The notes under the pieces were generated by a model that did not search any database, was not told the DNA's origin, and was given only the letters and a program-made list of their open reading frames with translations. This document shows positions 54,412 through 64,000 of a DNA stretch of 64,000 bases, one piece after another. Source of the stretch: Globodera rostochiensis (Eukaryota > Nematoda > Chromadorea > Rhabditida > Heteroderidae). Each line of letters begins with the position of its first letter. Positions within the stretch are counted from its first letter, which is position 1. Made by a program: the position numbers and the translations under genes. Where the stretch lies: the NCBI GenBank assembly GCA_018350325.1, contig JAEVLN010000003.1:5435650-5499649 (forward strand). Direction: 5' to 3'.

Positions 54412-54482
54412 TACTTAAGCGGACTCGAACCCGACACAAACATTTGACTTGGCGGAGACAAACCACTAAGACACCGAGTTAT
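54412..54482 (-). repeat. tRNA-derived SINE-like sequence
   Basis: Reversed, GGTGTCTTAGTGGTTTGTCT gives a good A box and GTCGGGTTCGAGTCCG a perfect B box, with the tail CGCTTAAGTACAAAC. The tail after the B box matches the fragment at 6548-6582. The acceptor stem does not close, so it is not called a tRNA. Confidence 0.55.
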
Positions 54483-54629
54483 TTGGGAAATCCATTGTAA
54501 AAAAGATTCGCCACCCTTGCCGGGGTCCTGTGCACAGTTGTCTTCTGTTAACAGTTTGTCTGTGGAGAAAGTCCCAAAATTTCCCGTAACAATGTATAAG
54601 AAGCCATCTTTTGTAATTTGTAGCTCATT

Positions 54630-55184
54630 GAATCATAAAAATCATTAGAATTTTCAACAACAAAAAATGCAAGCAATGACCGGATGGTTGCACATGCCCC
54701 GCGGGGATGGCCATCCGAAAGTGTTGGAATGCGACTTTAGTCCGACGGAATTGGAAGGACTCATAAGGGTGATCTGCTTGGTATTCTGTGGTTCCTAACA
54801 GCGGACTCAACTTAAAACATTTATTAGAAAATTCCTTTTCCCCAAAAATATGAATTTGATCATTTTATCGTTGTAATTTTGTGCTTTTTGAATGATTCTG
54901 ATAGCCAAAATTAATTTTTGAAAATGTTTAAACGGATTTGGTTGAAAAAGAGTCAATTCGGATTTCCATTTTAGGCGTTTGCCACTGCGACGGGTCCGGT
55001 CAATTTCGTTGTCACTTTTTGCAATTGTTCTGATGGCATTGTGCCATTTAAGTTGGCGAACGTTTTGACGGGAGAACGTTTTAAGTTCAGACGCCTTGAC
55101 GTGGACAAATGGCGCTTGGTTCGCTGTCCGAGTGAGCGCGACGAGGCCGAATGGGCGGTGTGGGAAGCGGAGGCCGCTGGGTGA
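54630..55184 (+). pseudogene. F-box-like copy 10, start codon fused to exon 3 and exon 4
   Basis: The 5' UTR of the family (AATCATAAAAATCATTAGAA then CAACAACAAAAAATG) leads at 54667 straight into the last part of exon 3 (WLHMPRGDGHPKVLECDF), ending at a GT near 54769. Exon 4 follows at about 54975-55184 (AFATATGPVNFVVTF, FKLANVLTGERFKFRRLD, LVRCPSERDEAEW, ending AAG-stop). Exon 1, intron 1, exon 2 and most of exon 3 are deleted. A mini-protein could still be made if the joined frame is used. Confidence 0.75.
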
Positions 55185-55199
55185 GCGGATTGATTGCCT

Positions 55200-57430
55200 T
55201 TGGCATTGGATCGCATCGATTTCTAGAACTTTTGACGCACACGAAGGCCCCGAAAATGAATGAATGAACGGCGGACGAACGGAATTTCCGCCAAAAAAAT
55301 TTTACGGATTCGTGCGTTATGTGCTAAAAAGTCGCCCTAATTCAAAAATTTTTCAAAACAAATACTATTTTTGGTCTTCTCTCATGGTACATGGACAGCA
55401 AAAAAGGGAAAAAAGCGAATTAATTCATTTGTGCAAATCATAACAAAAATCATTTAAACAAATTAACAGACAAACTCTAGTGACGCGGCAGACAGAGTGA
55501 TGTTAGACATCCTATCCTCGCCATTGAATTTTACTAAATTTTTGAGGCCATGTAATACAGCTCAGAGTTTGTATTTCGTGACCAAAATTTGCAGACACGC
55601 CTTTAGCATCCCCAGCTTACTCTAACCGAAATTTGGTGGAGTTTGGAGAATTTTGAAAAAGAAAGATTTTGAAAAATATCAAAATTTAATGAAATTTGTA
55701 ACTTTGACGCACTTTAATGGGCCAAAATGTGAGTTTTTTGACCTTTAATCACTTCGTGCATTTTTAGGGCGCGGTCTTGCGCTGATTCTTTCCGTTTTCG
55801 CCGCTTGCCCTCCCTTTGACCAGCTAAATTCTTGATTTGCTCACTCATTATAAGCAAAATTTAAATTTTTTAAACTTCAAGGGGCTAAAAAAAATTGAGC
55901 GTTAGAATCAAAATTTCACACGTTAAAAAATGTTGGCCATTTTGTTTCTGAGCTCTGTGCAAAAAATCAGGAAAATCTGCTCATTTAAAATAAATCGCCC
56001 ACATACGAAGTGCGCTCAACTCGATTTTCAGTGTAAATTCTTTTTTACTGATGACAGAACGCCAAAGATTTATTATTACCAACAATTCGTTCAAACATTA
56101 ATTCGCTTTTTTTCCTTTTTTGCCGTCCATTGGTAAGGAATCCACGAAAAAAATATGTTATAACATAAAAATCCTATCCCTAATTATAAATAAAGGCCGC
56201 GAAAGAGCGAATTGCTGAAGTTGCCGAATACACATGAGCAGCAGCAGCTGCGGTGTGTTAATTGATTTTCGTACGTTGATTCCTCCCCTCCCTCTTCTGC
56301 TGCTTTCTGCTTGGGTCCGTCCCATTCCCATCCCTTGCAGGGTCGGTCGGGGCGTTTGGGCGCTGCTGCCGGGGATGACAATTTAGTACCGATTATAATT
56401 TAATATTCTTTATATACACTGATTCTTAGTCTTTAACAAAAATGCCAAGGACTCGTCGGCGTAAATGCCGAAATGGGCTTCTTTTTCCAGCTTTGGCTTC
56501 GGGTAGTGCGCCGAGTTTCGCCCAGCTCTGGTCCCACTCCTATCCCATGCAGGGTCGGGGACGTTTGGGCGCCAATAAAATTGTTTTTTGAGGATGTATT
56601 ACGGCATAAAAATAGCGACTTTACCAATTAAGCTATAACTTTTTCTTAAAAAGACGAACTAAAAAGGCTTAGGCTTATTCTACATTTCTGGCTGTCACAT
56701 TGCCCGTTAGAGTAGATTTTGTTAAAATTTTAAATGAGAAAAATTGTTTGATTTTCATATTGAGCATTTGCAAATCCCATTCCGCCCTTAAAATTTTATA
56801 ACAATATTATCGCTGTAAAATTGCTTAGATTCTGCATTTTATGACACTAAAATAATTAAGACGAAGTTTGGGGAAAACTGGATCATCGCGCACATATTCG
56901 AATCACTAATTGGTCTAAACCAGGGATGTAACCGGACGCTCTCCAACCCAAAATCCCGGGCCCAAAAATGTCCGGGAAAAATTTGCAAATTTTCTGAAAA
57001 TTGATTTTTGGAAAATACTCTTTATTATACACAGGCAAAGAGAACACCCCCATTAAAACTCTCAACGTTAAAGCTTCGGCAAAAGACGATTCATATTGCA
57101 AAGAAAAAAGCAACAATTTCTCATTTTAAATTTAATTCCGTCATCCTCAATCCTTTCTTTTTTTCGGCTCACTCGGACCTTCGTTTGCGTCAAGCATTCT
57201 GAAAATTATAAAAATATGATAAGACAATGTGTCGAGCCCGGACTGCGAACCCTCCCATCCAGCAGGGGCTTGGCCTTGGATGGGAGGGGGCCCAACAGTC
57301 CACGGGGACGGACATATTATTAGAAAATTATTTTACAATTAATTATGCGTCGTGTGAATGTGCCGCGAGTTTTGTTCTTTAAATGTTTCCAAAAATGGAG
57401 AAGGAAAATAGACTTTCAATAATTAATTTA
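55200..57430. other. Intergenic, no gene recognised
   Basis: 55200-55290 is family 3' flank (CCCCGAAAATGAATGAATGA, as near 16680). Two 30-bp repeats with GCAGGGTCGG and GTTTGGGCGC lie near 56337 and 56549. 57045-57200 resembles F-box 3' flank (GCTCACTCGGACCTTCGTTT). Confidence 0.4.
57225..57318 (+). other. Stable GC-rich hairpin in the 3' flank of F-box copy 11
   Basis: CCCTCCCATCCA pairs with TGGATGGGAGGG across a 15-base loop, and outside it GGACTG pairs with CAGTCC. The two stems together would give a hairpin of about 75 bases. It resembles a small structured RNA or precursor but could be a foldback repeat. Confidence 0.4.
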
Positions 57431-57435
57431 TCCCT

Positions 57436-58669
57436 TTACTCGTGGCCAATGCTCCCGTCCCGGTCGTCGAGGAGAATCCAAATGCGATTCCATTGCCGAG
57501 AGCAACGGCACTCAGCCGCATCCTTTTCCCATTCGGCCCATTTCTTTTCGTCCCGCTCAATCGGACAACGAATCAAAAGCCAATTGCATCTGTCAAAGCG
57601 TCGGAACTCCAATCGCTCCCCCGTCAAAGTGTTTTGCAGTTTAAATGGCACAATACCATCGGAAGACCAAATCCGAAAACAGATAATGAAATTGATAGGA
57701 TCGGTCGAATTGACAAATTCCTTAAGAGGAACAAAGAAAAGCAGAGAGTCCAATAAATACAAATCAAAACTGACCAATTTGAGTCCTTCCATCACTATCA
57801 AACAAAGGCCGCATTTCAACACTTTCGGATGGCCATCCCCGCGGGGCGTGTGCAACCATTTGGCCAAAGCTTGGCCACAAGAAGCGCCGGCACTGTCATC
57901 GGCCGGAAATTCGGGAAAACTGCCATAGTATTGGATCATTCGGAGTTTTGGGCAATCGCCGAGAACAGCAAACGGTCGAGTTCAGAGGAATGCAAGCGAG
58001 ATCCACAAATGTTGTCTTTGAACAAAGGCCAAATCTTCTGCCAAATGATTTCCCAACTGCGCTTTTGGATGCCGGATGTTCTAATGTAAAGATTGATCTC
58101 TTTGGAGTCGAAAAGTCGGCTGGTGCTTTGGAGAAATTCGATGCCACCTCGGTCGATGTACCTAAAAATAGGAAGAAAATTGAACAAAACATTTGAGGAT
58201 GATTTTTAAGGGCTTTTAAAGAATTTAAACCGACAAATTACCTTATTTGAAGGCGCTCAAAGCCGATAATATTGGCCGGAAGCGGCTCTTGCGGAATTGG
58301 CAGCAAACACTCGAAATTCCCTTCAACGATTTTGACAATTTCAGCGCCATTCCCTTTAATTGCGCGACGAATTTCCAAATTGCCCAACGACCATTCCTTC
58401 GAATTAAAATGCGCGTCCACCAAAAAGTCAAATCGATCGCTGAGAAGCGCCACTTTTAGGCCGAGCACAAATGGGCCACAAAATTTGAAGACTTCGAACA
58501 AAACGTCGTCGCAAACGAAACTGAAAAATTATTAAAGGGCTGAAAAGGTGTTTAGATCCCGTAAACAAGACAATAGTCTTTGTGTTCGTTTCTTTCAAAA
58601 ACTGCCAATTTTCACAAAAACTCACATTTCTTTCAGCTCTTTCTCCACTTTCTTCGGATTGTCCGACAT
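57436..58669 (-). pseudogene. F-box-like copy 11, exon 3 frameshift by 16-bp deletion
   Basis: Exons: 58626-58669 ([14 protein letters not shown]), 58242-58520 (279 nt, [29 protein letters not shown]), 57775-58161 and 57436-57720. Exon 3 is 387 nt against 403: the segment that in other copies encodes RQFSPTV is missing 16 bases (AGAACAGCAAACGG here), and the frame stops at IAQNSE. After it, [19 protein letters not shown] and [13 protein letters not shown] are in the other frame. Exon 4 is open ([29 protein letters not shown], ending after SIGHE). All splice sites look normal, so the deletion is the only clear defect. Confidence 0.85.
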
Positions 58670-58704
58670 TTGTTTTTGTTGCCAAATGATTTGATTTTTA
58701 TGCT

Positions 58705-59655
58705 TTCAATTAGGGTTGGACAAGAACGGGTATCCGGAACCGGAACCGGGACCGGTATCCGGGTGTCCAGGGTCCGGGATACCCGGTATCCGGGGTTGGA
58801 TCCGGGCGGGTTAAGCACCCCTAATGGTGGTATTTTTTCGGAGAGATTCTTTTTTGATGGTGTTAGCGCTAGTAAAATTTTTGAATTTTGTGAGACAATT
58901 TGAAATGGGCTTCTGTATTTTTTTATAATTAATTAACAATTTCACAAAACTATTGGCTCTCAAAAAAATTGCTAAAATTATCTTTAAAAATTATACTTGC
59001 GCTAATTTCGAGTTTGTTAAAATGAAACCGCCGACCCCGCCCATGCTTAAAAAGCTCCAAAAAATTGCCCATATTTTTAAAATTTTGGTTGCAAATCGCT
59101 TAACAAATTGAGTCAAAAATTACAAAATTTTCTCGGCGGCGCCTATCGGCACCGCCGACCCCCCCCCCCAAAAAAGCTTAAATAGACTTAGAAGGCCGCT
59201 GAAAAAAAGAGAACCTTCAAAATTTTTTTAAATAAATACTATTGCAAAAAATATTTATTAAAATAAATGATTTAAAAAAAATAATTTTTTATTTCATTTG
59301 AAAATTTTTCCGTTTTCCGTTGTTTTTGGCCCTTTTTGTTTTCTGTTAAAAAATATTTCCGTTTTCCGTTTTTAAAAAATAATTTTATTCTGGGCACGCT
59401 TTGACCGTAGCCTGAAGAAGAGTTATTGACAAATGGAATTAACTACCAACTTGATTGAATTTGATTTTATTCGTTTATTTACTTTTTGTCAAAAATTGCG
59501 TGAAATTTGATTTTTTATAAAATTTTAATTGATTATTTTCAAAAATTGAAAATTATCCGGTATCCGGACGCGCCAATCGACCATTTTGCAAATCTACTTC
59601 CGCGCAGGATCCTGTAAAATCCTGATCAGGATCCGGTCCCGCACTCTATTGGACA
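58705..59655. repeat. Composite of hAT-like ends with GTATCCGG words and a GC hairpin
   Basis: The left end is TAGGGTTGGACAAGAACGGG with CCGGTATCCGG words, and the right end has CCGGTATCCGGAC and GATCCGGTCCCGCACTCTA. TTGGACAAG occurs at both sides (58716-58724 and about 59649-59657) but not directly outside matching termini. It holds a GC hairpin at about 59131-59155 with a C run. Element limits are uncertain. Confidence 0.45.
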
Positions 59656-59917
59656 AGGACAATCCGACTGTGAATGAAATTAAAAAAGCTAAAATCGAGA
59701 TGAGAAGGGGGGAAAACCGCGCCTATTTGAATGGCACGGGTTAAAAACTCCCTTAATTTTATTTATTATCTAAAATCCTGTCAAATCGGTTCTGGCAGTC
59801 GGTAAGCAATCCCCTTAAATAAGGCGAAAATCACTGCGGGAATGTCATGGAACCAATAACCCTTATTAAGCGCTCTATTTCAATTCAAATGTAGGAAAGG
59901 AGAGCAACAAACAGAAT

Positions 59918-60455
59918 TTATTTATGTAAGAAATGTCATGCAAATTGAACTTGTTCAAATTCAAATAAGCTCAACCAACAAAAATGCCATTTTGTAACTA
60001 TAAAGAACATCTCTTTCTCATAAATTTATTGAATTATCTTTGGACTTTCTATGATTAAGAAAGAAAATGTGTGGGGGTTGAAGATGAAGATGAACATCAC
60101 CGAACATCGGCCGTCCTGCCCGTCCACCCGCCCATTCTCCAGCACCAATCGTCATTTTCTAGGTCAGCGTTTTGCCCCTAACAAATTCAAATAAATGCAA
60201 AAAAAGACATTTTCTGAATGTGCGGAACTTTTTTTGTGTACAAATGTCAATAAAGACTAAAAGGTTCATCTCCGGCACAGCAGTGGAAGATTCGTCATTT
60301 AAAAGAATTTTTCTATTCCTTCATTTATGAGTGAAAATAAATATGAAGAACACAACACAAAATGCTCTCCATGAGCAATCCTAATCAAGTGTTCCAAATT
60401 TTCCACAGTCTCTGATTTGTCCTTATTTTTGTAAGCTTTCATAACTAAAACTGTT
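59918..60455 (+). repeat. F-box-associated upstream repeat, copy 3
   Basis: Same blocks as 26711-27290, in plus orientation. No F-box exon 1 follows it, so this copy is not in the promoter position of the other two. Confidence 0.7.
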
Positions 60456-60654
60456 GATCTTTAGGAGTGCATTTTTCATTTTTATTGCATTTTTTCTTAA
60501 TAAAAAAATATGTTTTATTCTCAAAAACTCCAAAACATGTCTATAGTGCTAAAAACTGCTCAAAATTGTTTGCGTGAAAACACTGTTTTGAGCTCCGTTT
60601 TTTTAGTTTATGTGTTAAGAATATGAGGCAGAAAATTTGGTACTTTTCCGGGGG

Positions 60655-60715
60655 TGCCGACATTTCATACACACGACACTTCATACACGCGCCATTTCAT
60701 ACTCCCAAAATTTCA
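60655..60715 (+). repeat. Short array of CATTTCATACAC units
   Basis: Four units of about 16 bp: GACATTTCATACACAC, GACACTTCATACACGC, GCCATTTCATACTCCC and AAATTTCATCCACT. It may be one arm of a tandem-terminus element; no facing arm was found. Confidence 0.6.
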
Positions 60716-61129
60716 TCCACTAAACATAAATATGATATTAATCTAAGAAAAGCCCGCCCGGTTTCAAGTCGGGTTTCCTACCCTTATTAAGCCGGTTACA
60801 GTTTACAAACAATAATCATATTTTTATCAAAACAAAAAATATTCTTGTTCAAATGGCTTGTATAAAAGGTCGACCCCCTCCCCCCCCTACTTTCTCATTG
60901 AATAATAAAAAATTTATCCTTATTCACGGCGCCAATCTCTAATACAAATCAATCGGATAAATGTTTATTCCAATTTGAATTTCCATTCAATTCCGTTCGT
61001 CCATCTCCTCATTCATAAAGTCAAATCCTGTGTGAATAATCGGTTCAATGGAGGAGGAATTATTTTTATCCTCCAATTTGGCCTCTACCCGTCGCCGATG
61101 CGCCTGTCTTTGAAGTCAATAATTAGGGT

Positions 61130-62242
61130 TGCTCACGTTCGGTTAACCGAACCGAAACCGAAACCGAAAACCGGCTTTTTTGGCCCAAAAACCGAAACCG
61201 AAAACCGGGGGGTCGTAAAACTTTCCCCACTTGGCCCATTTCCCTTGGTCGCGCTCAATTGGACAACGAATCAAAGAACAAAACTCTTCCTCACAGTGCC
61301 GCAACTCCAATCGCTCCTTCGTCAAATTGTTCCTCAATTCAAATGGCACAATGCCATCTGAAGACGGATTCCATAGCTAGATGATGAAATTGACCGGATC
61401 GATCGAATTGACAAATTCCTTAAGAGGAATAAAGAGATTTAAAACAGAGTTCAATAAAAAAATTCAAAAAATCACCATTTTCAGCGCATCCATTTCTTCC
61501 AAATGAAAAAAGCATTCCAACACTTTCGGAAGTCCATCCCCGCGGGGCGTGTGCAACCATTTGGCCACAGCTTGGGCAGAAGAAGCGCCGGCACTGTCAT
61601 CGGCCGGGAACTTGAGAAACCCATTGTTGAAATCGATCATTCGGAGTTTTGCGCAATCGCCGAGAACGGTCGGAGAGAATTGGCGCAAACGGTCGAGATC
61701 GGAGAGGAGCAACAAAAACCCGAAACTGTTGTCATAGATCAGAGGCCAAATCCGGCGCCAAATGATTTCCCAACTGCGGTTTTGGTTAGCGCGTATTCCA
61801 ATTAAAAGATTGGCCCCTTTGGAGTTGAAAAGCGGACGAATGAGTTCGAGATATTCGATGACACTTTGGTCGATGTAACTAAAATCGTCAATAACATTAA
61901 GATTGAACAAAAAGGGTAAAATATTTTCAATTAAGGGTTTCACAAAATCTAAACGACATTGACCTTATCCAAATACTCTCGAATCCGATCACATTGGCAG
62001 GAAACGGCTCTTGCAGAATTGGCAGCCGACGCTCGACATTAAAACCAACGAGTTTGACAATTTCAGCGCCATTTCCATTAATTGCGCGACGAATGTCCAA
62101 TTCACCCAATGACCATTCCTTCGAATTGAAATGCGCGTCCACCAAAAATTCAAAACGATCGCTGATCAACGCAACTTTCAAGCCGAGTAGAACAGGGTTA
62201 CAGAATTCGAAGACTTCGAACAAAACATCGGCACAAATAGGA
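61130..62242 (-). pseudogene. F-box-like copy 12, exon 1 lost, exon 4 stopped and interrupted
   Basis: Exon 2 (61964-62242, 279 nt: [36 protein letters not shown]) and exon 3 (61476-61878, 403 nt: [55 protein letters not shown]) are intact. Exon 4 starts at 61418 ([13 protein letters not shown]) and meets TAG directly after FII. Its end is replaced from about 61130 to 61212 by a TAGGGTTGCTCACGTTCGG segment of CCGAAACCG words. Upstream of exon 2, a relic of the 44724 element family (about 62258-62392) takes the place of intron 1 and exon 1. Confidence 0.85.
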
Positions 62243-62257
62243 CTGAAACACCAAATT

Positions 62258-62392
62258 TCATGCAAAAAATAATAAAATTTACTGCATTGAACATTTTATA
62301 AAGTGTCTTTTTTTTGCAAGCAAAATACCAGCAAAATCTTATTTTTGATCTCCACTGTCCTTATTTTGCAAAATTTTCGATGGCACCCCTGA
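62258..62392 (+). mobile_element. Relic of the 44724-45431 hAT-like family
   Basis: TTCATGCAAAAAATAA, ACCAGCAAAATCTTATTTTT, TGTCCTTATTTTGCAAAATT and the terminus GATGGCACCCCTG match the right 140 bp of the intact element. The left end is missing. Confidence 0.7.
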
Positions 62393-62399
62393 TTTTAAT

Positions 62400-62745
62400 A
62401 CATATAAAAATTAAAAAATCGAATTCTGCGCCAGGAGTGGATGAAATTCATTTCGGTTTTGTCCTAAAATTTGTAACAAATAAATAAGTGGATAAATGGC
62501 ATCTAAAGTGAACAAAATTTGTGGTTAGCAAATGTGGGAGAGGGAGTAAAAAACTTTGAACTTATAGGCGCTGGATCGATGAGGGTAGACACAAAAATCG
62601 ATACAACAAATGGCTCGCCTGATGAGACAGAGAAGAGAAAACTATTCGGCACATTTGTACAAGCAATAAAATAAAGGACGCGAATTGCGGAATTTTCTCA
62701 AAAATTCAAAAAGGCTCAAATTTTAGTTAGTCTTTTTTTCTGAAC
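62400..62745 (+). repeat. F-box 5' flank repeat upstream of copy 12
   Basis: GGGTAGACACAAAAATCGAT, GGCTCGCCTGATGAGACAGA and AATAAAGGACGC as in the other three copies, followed by TTAGTTAGTCTTTTTTTCTG as near 11608. Confidence 0.6.
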
Positions 62746-63086
62746 GTCCCCCGCTTTGAAGCCGAAAACCCCAAAATACACTAAAAATGGCAGTAAATAC
62801 GGGGAAAAAACGCCTTCTACAAAAAACAACTACAGTATGGCCAGTCAGATAGGCCACAAAATTCCCTACATAAACTTTTTGCTTGCACACAAAAATATTA
62901 GCACAGTGCGCAAATATTGCATGAAAAAATAAATATTGGGAATATTGTGGAATATGAATTAGCTTTAAAAACATGAATCTGTCTGTGTTTAATAACCGGG
63001 GAAAATTATCTTAGGTATGCTAAGAAAAATAGTCCAATTTTTAGGTGATTGAACGTTCTAAAAATGAACTAATTATTTATGTAAGT

Positions 63087-63517
63087 GCGGACGTTTCGCC
63101 CGGTAATGAAAAAACGGACGTTTCGCCCATAGGCCCATCTCGCCCATTGAATAGTTCAGATCCGAATAAAAATATAAAATCAATCGATTCCTCTGGTCGA
63201 GCTGAGTATGAAGAGCCGCAAAAAGTTTATGCCGGAAACCACTGTGAAGAAAGTTATGAGCCACAAAAATGGGTTGTAATTGTATTTTTTGAGTTTGTTT
63301 TGATAATTTAATGGATTTTTGAGTACAATGTTAGCCAAAATTCAACTTTAGCTTATCAAATTTATCCATCCATTTAAAATACTTTACAAGCTTTTATTAA
63401 ATTTGGACGAAATTTATGGGCGAAACGTCCGTTTTTTCATTATCGGGCGAAATGTCTGTTTTTTTACTACCGGGCGAAACGTCCGTTTTTTCGTTACCGG
63501 GCGAAATGTCCGGACAC
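63087..63517 (+). mobile_element. TIR element with 27-bp tandem units CGGACGTTTCGCCCGGTAAT
   Basis: The left arm has two units of about 27 bp (CGGACGTTTCGCCCGGTAAT then GAAAAAA). The right arm (63418-63517) has four units reversed. The core is about 290 bp and lacks a recognisable protein. No exact target duplication could be fixed, and a G run begins just outside the right arm. Its layout is the same as that of the 12397 and 39424 elements. Confidence 0.75.
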
Positions 63518-64000
63518 CGGCGGGGGGGGGGGGGGGTACAAACTGGACTATCTCCAAATATTATATCGATTGTCCTTTGGTCCTGGGGCCAATCACAAAT
63601 ACGAACGACAAACAGGACGACAAACGACAAATCTGGCGTTTGTCTCCGAATTTGTCGTTACGAAACAAAATTATGTCGTTTGTCGTCCAACTATGTCGTT
63701 TTTGGTGTCTAAATAAATTTTTTTTTTTGTTGACACATAACCGAAAAGGACCGTCGGGTCAATCACAATTGCAAAAATAACGCTAGATTTGTCGTTTTGA
63801 GTGGTGGTGACTGTGAGTATGGTGGGTGGGGGTTCAAACCCCGACAGTGTAAATGATTTTTTACGACTTTCTATCAATTATGGTGGGGGAAAAATTTATT
63901 TCAATTTTTTTTTAATTTTAAGATGATAATTTAAAAATTTTTGAGATTTTCATTTTTTTGGGTGGACTAAATCAACTTTAAAAATTCATTTCAAATGTAG
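63518..64000. other. Intergenic end of window, no gene recognised
   Basis: A G run at about 63522-63536, then ACGACAAAC words (63602-63700), the SINE-like piece and AT-rich sequence. Confidence 0.4.
63795..63850 (+). repeat. tRNA-derived SINE-like sequence
   Basis: GGGGGTTCAAACCCCGACAG is a T-arm/B-box, preceded by GAGTGGTGGTGACTGTGAGT. It is similar to the reversed sequence at 44226-44298. Confidence 0.4.

Noticed and set aside
54412..54482. Functional tRNA gene
   Set aside because: A and B boxes are good, but the acceptor stem and anticodon arm do not pair; SINE origin is more likely.
58716..59657. TTGGACAAG as target duplication of one large element
   Set aside because: The sequences directly inside the two copies are not inverted repeats of each other, so element borders could not be fixed.
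63403..63780. Repetitive frame with RNVRFF-type units
   Set aside because: It reads the 27-bp tandem arm of the 63087-63517 element.

Overview
The window is eukaryotic nuclear DNA, AT-rich, with small exons, GT-AG (occasionally GC-AG) introns of about 50-200 bp and a very heavy load of repeats and broken genes. The gene families point to a plant-parasitic cyst nematode of the Globodera/Heterodera type: SPRY-domain sequences with the signature of the Globodera SPRYSEC effectors, BTB-BACK genes, and a large lineage-expanded F-box-like family. The organism is an inference from family content; no rRNA or mitochondrial marker is present.

The dominant theme is one F-box-like family with a four-exon plan (44, 279, 403 and about 275-290 nt). 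Twelve copies or pieces lie on both strands (about 3.5-4.8, 7.3-9.1, 12.3-13.6, 16.2, 18.4-19.0, 27.5-28.6, 34.6-35.9, 42.6-44.5, 47.2-48.3, 54.7-55.2, 57.4-58.7 and 61.1-62.2 kb), plus a solitary first exon at 50.2 kb. By reading-frame checks only the copies at 7.3-9.1 and 42.6-44.5 kb look complete. The others have lost exon 1, carry frameshifts or stops, or are truncated or fused to other sequence.

Other genes: a complete eight-exon cystathionine gamma-lyase at 51.9-53.5 kb, the only clear housekeeping gene; a tandem pair of unrecognised genes at 19.6-23.5 kb, of which the first has a clear signal-peptide exon and the second shares exons 2 and 3 but has no visible signal exon; a SPRY-domain gene at 13.9-14.8 kb and a scrambled SPRYSEC relic at 31.3-31.9 kb; a BTB-BACK gene at 31.9-33.3 kb and its duplicate at 37.7-39.0 kb, which is broken by an 11-bp deletion. 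A Helitron helicase relic (1.9-2.65 kb) and a hAT transposase relic (6.8-7.1 kb) are the only transposon proteins recognised.

Mobile DNA can be placed precisely in several places because the 8-bp target duplications, and sometimes the empty site in a sister copy, are visible: 12397-13307, 18687-18853, 21045-21519, 36791-37157, 39424-40611, 42255-42590 and 44724-45431, plus a TA-flanked element at 48982-50094. The most unusual observation is a group of unrelated small elements whose terminal inverted repeats are made of short tandem units, one arm being grown into a minisatellite (12.4-13.3, 39.4-40.6, 36.4-37.6, 63.1-63.5 kb). Other repeats are a 107-bp satellite with a three-unit higher-order period next to an F-box 3' end (28.6-30.9 kb), a GC-rich hairpin with a GATA loop dispersed in about 15 copies, tRNA-derived SINE-like pieces, and two kinds of repeated 5' flank associated with the F-box genes.
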